Below, piece after piece: positions 14,344 through 16,291 of a stretch of DNA of 16,291 nucleotides. Below the pieces are notes generated by a model. That model saw only the letters and a program-made list of their open reading frames with translations. It was not told where the DNA came from and did not search any database. Location of the stretch: contig JAEZXW010000051.1 in NCBI GenBank assembly GCA_023419515.1, forward strand, positions 1-16,291, read 5' to 3'. The position numbers and the translations under genes were made by a program. Origin of the DNA: Actinomycetes bacterium. Its GTDB lineage: Bacteria; Actinomycetota; Coriobacteriia; Coriobacteriales; JAEZXW01. How positions within the stretch are numbered: the stretch's first letter is position 1; each line of letters begins with the position of its first letter.

Positions 14344-14747
14344 TAGGCGTCACGCCCTTCGCGATGCTTCTTAATTCTGATGGCATTTTGGTTGGTCTGG
14401 GCGAGATCGATCTCATCGCAAGTCGCCTCAAGAATGAGAATGGCATACATGTGCGACTCATCCTCTTGCAGAGCATCAACACGCTTGGCGGCGTGAGTCA
14501 AGTGAAAATCGAGGGTCAGCGCCTCATCATCGATCTGCGCGCTCACCGTAACTTCATCGGCTTTTACCAGCGAGAGTGTCATGACAAAAGCCTCTTGGGC
14601 GGCAAGACGAATATCCTCAAGCTGCTCAACGTCCATCTTCATAACACCGGCAATGTTTGCAGCAAACATGCGAACACAACGCGCAAAATCGGGGTGCGCA
14701 GGAACAGTAAGCTCGGCTGTTTTGTGACACAACGCTTGTTCTGACAT
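14343..14747 (-). CDS. RsbW/SpoIIAB-like anti-sigma factor, ATP-binding boxes degenerate
   Basis: RsbW-type proteins bind and silence SigB/SigF and phosphorylate an RsbV antagonist. This 134-residue protein starts on the family pattern (AELTVPAHPDFARCVRMF, then EQLEDIRLAAQEA). E52 of the N box is kept. The asparagine four residues on, needed to hold Mg-ATP, is M56, and the usual EAxxNAxxH reads EAFVMTLSL. No DxGxG (G1) or GxGL (G2) box is visible; the equivalents read HLTHAAKRVDAL and ESHMYAILI. The kinase activity is therefore probably lost. The start follows AGGAG closely. The gene overlaps the sigma gene by one base, and no RsbV-like antagonist gene is in the window. The position makes an anti-sigma role likely, while the mechanism is open. 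Confidence 0.75.
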   Translation of the reverse strand: MSEQALCHKTAELTVPAHPDFARCVRMFAANIAGVMKMDVEQLEDIRLAAQEAFVMTLSLVKADEVTVSAQIDDEALTLDFHLTHAAKRVDALQEDESHMYAILILEATCDEIDLAQTNQNAIRIKKHREGRDA

Positions 14748-14776
14748 AACCTCTCCTCAAATTAAGTTAAGAGCTC

Positions 14777-14807
14777 ATTATAGTTTGAAAACACGAGGAT
14801 TTCTCAA
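14777..14807 (-). promoter_or_regulatory. Candidate promoter of the rsbW-sigma-alaS operon
   Basis: The minus strand reads TATAAT (forward 14777-14782), a perfect -10. TTGAGA (forward 14802-14807) gives five of six -35 matches, at a long 19-base spacing. It lies about 30 bases before the rsbW-like ATG and after the upstream terminator. No GTTT/GGGTAT SigB-type promoter was found here, so autoregulation by the sigma factor is not evident. Confidence 0.6.
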
Positions 14808-14824
14808 TCTTGCAACAAATACAA

Positions 14825-14867
14825 AGACGCGCAAAAGCTGGTTCACAAGAATCAGTTTTGCGCGTCT
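14825..14867 (-). terminator. Rho-independent terminator after the DUF948 gene
   Basis: AGACGCGCAAAA (14825-14836) pairs perfectly with TTTTGCGCGTCT (14856-14867). CTG/CAG adds three more pairs past one bulged G. On the minus strand the stem is followed by the T-rich TTGTATTTGTTG, so it ends the DUF948 transcript and isolates the rsbW-sigma operon. Confidence 0.75.
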
Positions 14868-14905
14868 GCATACCGTGTGTGATTAAGGCTTTATGATCAC
14901 TTTGG

Positions 14906-14946
14906 GACGAATCGTCTCAGGATAAAAGCGGATCGTCTCGGACGAT
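14906..14946. repeat. Two small dyads sharing ATCGTCTC, 3' of the DUF948 gene
   Basis: GACGA-A-TCGTC (14906-14916) and ATCGTC-TCG-GACGAT (14932-14946) are perfect short inverted repeats with centres 28 bases apart. Both contain ATCGTCTC. They lie between the DUF948 stop codon and its terminator and lack T-runs. Confidence 0.55.
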
Positions 14947-14948
14947 GA

Positions 14949-15554
14949 TTACTCCTTTGAGCCCGTTGGTGCCGACTGGCTAAAGTAACCAGTGTCAACC
15001 TCGGTCGTACGAGGCTGAACCGTATAGTAGCCATCTTGCGTGCCCTGCTGTGGGCGGGCAACTGGAGCTTGTGTTTGTGCCGTACCCGATGAAGCCGAAG
15101 TCTCGGTAACGCCAAAATGTTCCTTGACCTTGTCAAGAATACCGTTAGCGGTCTTGGTGGCGTTAACCGAAATGCTTGACAGTGAACTTGATGCATGAGC
15201 GGCGGTGTCGGTGATCTTAGAAAGATCGGCGATGATCTGATCAACGCGCAACAGATCGAGACTCAATGCATCCACTGCGGTGCCAACCTTGTTGACCAGA
15301 CCAGGAACCTCACGCAGCGTTGGCTGGAGGTTGTTGATGGTGGTCTTGAGCTCGCCAATGACTGGCTTAATCTCATCAACCGTTGAAGTCACCGTCACGG
15401 TCAAATCATTGACCGTATTGTTTGCACTCTCAATTACCTTATTGACTTCATCGAGGGTTTTACGCGTCTTTTTAATGGTGAGCGCCAACTCGGCAACAGC
15501 CCATGCACCTGCAATAACAAGAGCAATCAGAGCAATAGTCAATACGTTCTCCAT
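14949..15554 (-). CDS. DUF948 family membrane-anchored protein
   Basis: This is a 201-residue protein with one N-terminal membrane helix (about residues 3-25), then a Thr/Val/Leu/Asn-rich amphipathic region (about 30-135). That pattern fits the long-helix, chemotaxis-receptor-like DUF948 domain: VNKVIESANNTVNDL, ELKTTINNLQPTL and VDQIIADLSKITDTA. The tail (about 150-201) is Gln/Thr/Pro-rich and likely disordered. The function of this family is not established. In actinobacteria DUF948 genes often sit between rarA and alaS, as here. The start follows GGAGGG with a 9-nt spacer. The downstream terminator and the 271-base upstream gap suggest it is transcribed alone. Confidence 0.8.
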   Translation of the reverse strand: MENVLTIALIALVIAGAWAVAELALTIKKTRKTLDEVNKVIESANNTVNDLTVTVTSTVDEIKPVIGELKTTINNLQPTLREVPGLVNKVGTAVDALSLDLLRVDQIIADLSKITDTAAHASSSLSSISVNATKTANGILDKVKEHFGVTETSASSGTAQTQAPVARPQQGTQDGYYTVQPRTTEVDTGYFSQSAPTGSKE

Positions 15555-15584
15555 AAGATGTAACCCTCCAAAAATATGACGTAA

Positions 15585-15614
15585 GGTATGCCTTGAATCA
15601 TACCCGAATCAAGG
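15585..15614 (-). promoter_or_regulatory. Interleaved dyads over a possible DUF948 promoter
   Basis: GGTATG (15585-15590) pairs with CATACC (15599-15604), and CCTTGA (15591-15596) pairs with TCAAGG (15609-15614). The two 6-bp dyads interlock. The minus strand reads TATGAT here (forward 15597-15602), a reasonable -10 about 43 bases before the DUF948 start, with a poor -35. An operator overlapping the -10 is the simplest reading. Confidence 0.35.
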
Positions 15615-15653
15615 GATCTTTTGCAGTCAGTGATAAAACTTTATAGTCTTTAA

Positions 15654-15682
15654 TTTTTATAATATAAATAGTTTTTATAATA
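15654..15682. repeat. Tandem TTTTTATAATA, 18-base period
   Basis: TTTTTATAATA occurs at 15654-15664 and again at 15672-15682 in a strongly AT-rich stretch. The 10-base core TTTTTATAAT also occurs at 734-743 before the MFS gene. It may be an upstream promoter element or bent DNA. Confidence 0.4.
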
Positions 15683-15825
15683 ATTGCGTGGCGGGATTAG
15701 AAAGCGTGCTGGGTAACGGTAGTTGTATAGCAACACGTTTGCGGCGGGCTTGACGCAACGTTGAGTAATAATGAGCGCATGGCAGCAACGCCCAATACGC
15801 AATCGGCACATTGCCCCCCCACTCG

Positions 15826-16291
15826 CTAGTTATCGAGACGCTCAGTGCGATATCCTTCCCAGCCTCGATCGGTCGGCTCATAAAAGCTACCGCGCTCGAT
15901 CCCATCAGGTAAATATCGCTGCTCAACCATGGCATCGGGGTACGAATGCGGATACTTATATGGCTCGTAGTCCTGAGACCCGGGTCGATGACGATCTCTC
16001 AATGCTTGCGGTACCGGCAAAGCCCCATGACTTTTGAGATGAGCACGTGCTCGATTGAGGGCTTGATAACTTGCGTTTGATTTGGGCGCCAGCGCCATGT
16101 AGACAGCTGCCTGCGACAGATTGATTGCACACTCAGGATAGCCGATCACGCTCGCTGCATGAAAAGCAGCGCTTGCAACCGAGATTGCCTGCGGGTCAGC
16201 GTTGCCGATGTCTTCAGAAGCAAAGATAAAGATACGTCGCGCAATAAATTTGGGATCTTCTCCCCCCGCTACCATGCGCGCAAGCCAATAG
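15826..16291 (-). CDS. rarA: Replication-associated recombination protein A (RarA/MgsA), partial: C-terminal part only
   Basis: RarA is a clamp-loader-like AAA+ ATPase that acts at stalled replication forks. Only the last 155 residues are in the window; the N-terminal ATPase domain lies beyond position 16291. The segment FIARRIFIFASEDIGNADPQAISVA, given here in parts, matches the E. coli block RRMVVMASEDVGNADP. It is followed by AAVYMALAPKSNASYQA and VPQALRD. The tail YLPDGIERGSFYEPTDRGWEG matches the family FYxPTxRGxEG end. The frame stays open to the edge (YWLARMVAGGEDP), so the internal ATG at 16275 is not the start. Its place upstream of DUF948 and alaS follows the actinobacterial order. 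Confidence 0.94.
   Translation of the reverse strand, partial: YWLARMVAGGEDPKFIARRIFIFASEDIGNADPQAISVASAAFHAASVIGYPECAINLSQAAVYMALAPKSNASYQALNRARAHLKSHGALPVPQALRDRHRPGSQDYEPYKYPHSYPDAMVEQRYLPDGIERGSFYEPTDRGWEGYRTERLDN

Larger units (their letters stand above)
15555..15825. other. Intergenic region between rarA and the DUF948 gene
   Basis: These 271 bases contain no believable gene. The part next to DUF948 holds the interleaved dyads at 15585-15614. The centre (about 15640-15685) is strongly AT-rich and contains TTTTTATAATA twice. The part next to rarA has a run of seven C (15814-15820) and imperfect hairpins without T-runs. No clear rarA terminator was found. Confidence 0.6.

Noticed and set aside
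14748..14824. SigB-type promoter (GTTT / GGGTAT) before the rsbW-like gene
   Set aside because: No GGGTAT at suitable spacing; the sequence instead fits a housekeeping TTGAGA/TATAAT pair.
15700..15826. Imperfect hairpins (around CAACGTTGCG and GCAATCGGCACATTGC) as rarA terminator
   Set aside because: Stems are short or bulged and no T-run follows on the minus strand.
15675..15935. 86-codon minus-strand frame overlapping the rarA end
   Set aside because: It shares DNA with the conserved rarA C-terminus in another frame and has no ribosome-binding site.
1..16291. tRNA, rRNA, CRISPR, insertion sequence or prophage elements
   Set aside because: No cloverleaf, regular repeat-spacer array, transposase-like frame or terminal inverted repeats were seen on either strand.

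Overview
The window is about 50% GC by eye. It looks like the chromosome of a member of the Actinobacteria, most likely class Coriobacteriia (a Cryptobacterium- or Atopobium-like organism; the genus is a guess). The argument is gene order. On the minus strand it reads rarA, a DUF948 gene, alaS, ruvX, mltG, a HAD phosphatase, a prepilin peptidase, aroK, an aroB homologue, pepP and efp. That follows the backbone known from other actinobacteria (alaS-ruvX-mltG-aroE-pilD-aroC-aroK-aroB-aroQ-pepQ-efp), with several shikimate genes missing. No mobile element, CRISPR array, tRNA or rRNA was seen.

Layout. Positions 1-574 (minus) hold the N-terminal part of a nucleoside hydrolase, cut by the window edge. 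A 219-base AT-rich region follows, with a CRP-like palindrome, and then a divergent 14-helix MFS transporter (794-2209, plus). Positions 2210-2482 hold three successive hairpins, the last a bidirectional terminator between the convergent MFS and efp genes. From 2483 to 14747 every gene lies on the minus strand. In transcription order they are an RsbW-like anti-sigma protein, a SigB/SigF-type sigma factor, an AI-2E/PerM family membrane protein, alaS, ruvX, mltG, yqeG, prepilin peptidase, aroK, aroB-like, pepP and efp. From rsbW to pepP the gaps are 61 bases or less and several genes overlap, so this is probably one very long transcription unit. It has a candidate promoter just before rsbW and possibly another before efp. 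Upstream lie a separately terminated DUF948 gene and the C-terminal part of rarA.

Function. The run mixes translation (AlaRS, EF-P), cell-wall synthesis (MltG), DNA maintenance (RuvX, RarA), peptide turnover (PepP), pilin processing and a stress-type sigma/anti-sigma pair.

Most interesting points. (1) The AroB homologue keeps the fold-level alignment but has lost all three zinc ligands and the NAD-binding glycine motif, while its partner shikimate kinase looks largely intact and aroE, aroC and aroQ are absent from their usual slots. (2) The RsbW-like protein lacks the ATP-binding N, G1 and G2 boxes, so it is probably not a kinase, although its gene overlaps the sigma gene by one base. (3) The prepilin peptidase carries an in-frame duplication of its active-site motif. 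(4) A perfect TTGTGA-N6-TCACAA palindrome sits directly ahead of the nucleoside hydrolase ribosome-binding site.
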